Origin: Acidobacteriota bacterium
GTDB taxonomy: Bacteria; Acidobacteriota; Vicinamibacteria; Vicinamibacterales; UBA8438
DNA length: 6,495 bases
Assembly (NCBI GenBank): GCA_012963185.1
Contig: DTWD01000551.1
Location: 1-6,495, forward strand
Reading direction: 5' to 3'
Part shown: positions 6,340 to 6,495 of the stretch, piece after piece
Layout of the letters: every line of letters begins with the position of its first letter
Position numbering within the stretch: the first letter of the stretch is position 1
The notes under the pieces: model-generated
Told to the model about the DNA's origin: nothing
Seen by the model: the letters and a program-made list of their open reading frames with translations, nothing else
Database searches by the model: none
Made by a program: the position numbers and the translations under genes

Positions 6340-6495
6340 TTAATGAGTGACTTGTTCGTCGGTAATTGTCTCGGCGTCTCCGGCATCAGCAGAGAGTGGC
6401 GGCCCAGTTGGTTTTTCAAGGGCAATCTTGAGAACCTCATCCATCGTATCAACCAGGCAGAAGTCAAGAGACTTGAGAACTGCATCTGGGATATC
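6340..6495 (-). CDS. lon: C-terminal end of Lon protease (endopeptidase La), 5' end outside window
   Basis: The frame from the window edge to the TAA at 6342-6340 encodes 51 residues, beginning DIPDAVLKSLDFCLVDTMDE. It continues VLKIALEKP and ends with a polar acidic tail (ADAGDAETITDEQVTH). The pattern of an IP/VP, a hydrophobic strand, then MDEVLxxAL is the usual end of LonA, the ATP-dependent cytoplasmic protease that removes damaged and regulatory proteins. The catalytic Ser-Lys domain and the AAA+ module would lie outside the window, so this rests on the tail alone plus the adjacency to engB. An overlapping minus-strand frame at 6285-6485 is a shadow of this one. Confidence 0.8.
   Translation of the reverse strand, partial: DIPDAVLKSLDFCLVDTMDEVLKIALEKPTGPPLSADAGDAETITDEQVTH

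Noticed and set aside
6285..6485. 66-codon minus-strand open frame overlapping the lon end
   Set aside because: The neighbouring frame reads the Lon C-terminal pattern up to its stop at 6340; this one is a frame shadow and overlaps the engB start.

Overview
The window is bacterial chromosomal DNA of balanced base composition (roughly half G+C by eye). It holds seven protein genes and short intergenic gaps. I see no mobile element, CRISPR array, tRNA or rRNA. Most of it is core metabolism and housekeeping: class II ribonucleotide reductase, ribosomal protein L31, the ribosome-assembly GTPase EngB and the C-terminal end of Lon. The gene set does not fix the phylum. A free-standing B12-dependent NrdJ, the lon-engB linkage and frequent GTG/TTG starts would fit an uncultured Acidobacteriota-like or similar Gram-negative lineage, but that is a weak guess.

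Left part (1-1075): a CPBP-family intramembrane protease runs leftwards off the window edge. It is divergent from nrdJ. Between them lie two 16-bp palindromes that match the NrdR box, with centres 32 bp apart. They are followed by a TTGACA-N17-CATAGT promoter and a leader of about 150 nt. The leader contains two notable inverted repeats, one of them just before the nrdJ ribosome binding site. This arrangement predicts that nrdJ is repressed by NrdR, the (d)ATP-sensing regulator of ribonucleotide reductase genes; nrdR itself is not in the window.

Middle (1076-4523): nrdJ encodes a complete 933-residue adenosylcobalamin-dependent ribonucleotide reductase with all expected active-site residues and a C-terminal cysteine-rich tail. 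It converges on a small unrecognised four-helix membrane protein (3911-4312, minus). A 211-bp divergent gap then separates that gene from a short-chain dehydrogenase/reductase.

Right part (4524-6495): the SDR gene starts with TTG behind an (AG)6 purine tract. It converges on a minus-strand housekeeping cluster, read in the order lon (C-terminal 51 residues only), engB, rpmE. The lon-engB gap is 24 nt and the engB-rpmE gap 33 nt, so these are probably co-transcribed. A likely extra promoter for rpmE has a perfect TATAAT that overlaps the engB stop codon. A 27-nt hairpin sits between the convergent SDR and rpmE ends.

I found no convincing undescribed multi-gene system. The most informative non-coding signal is the paired NrdR operator plus structured leader in front of nrdJ.
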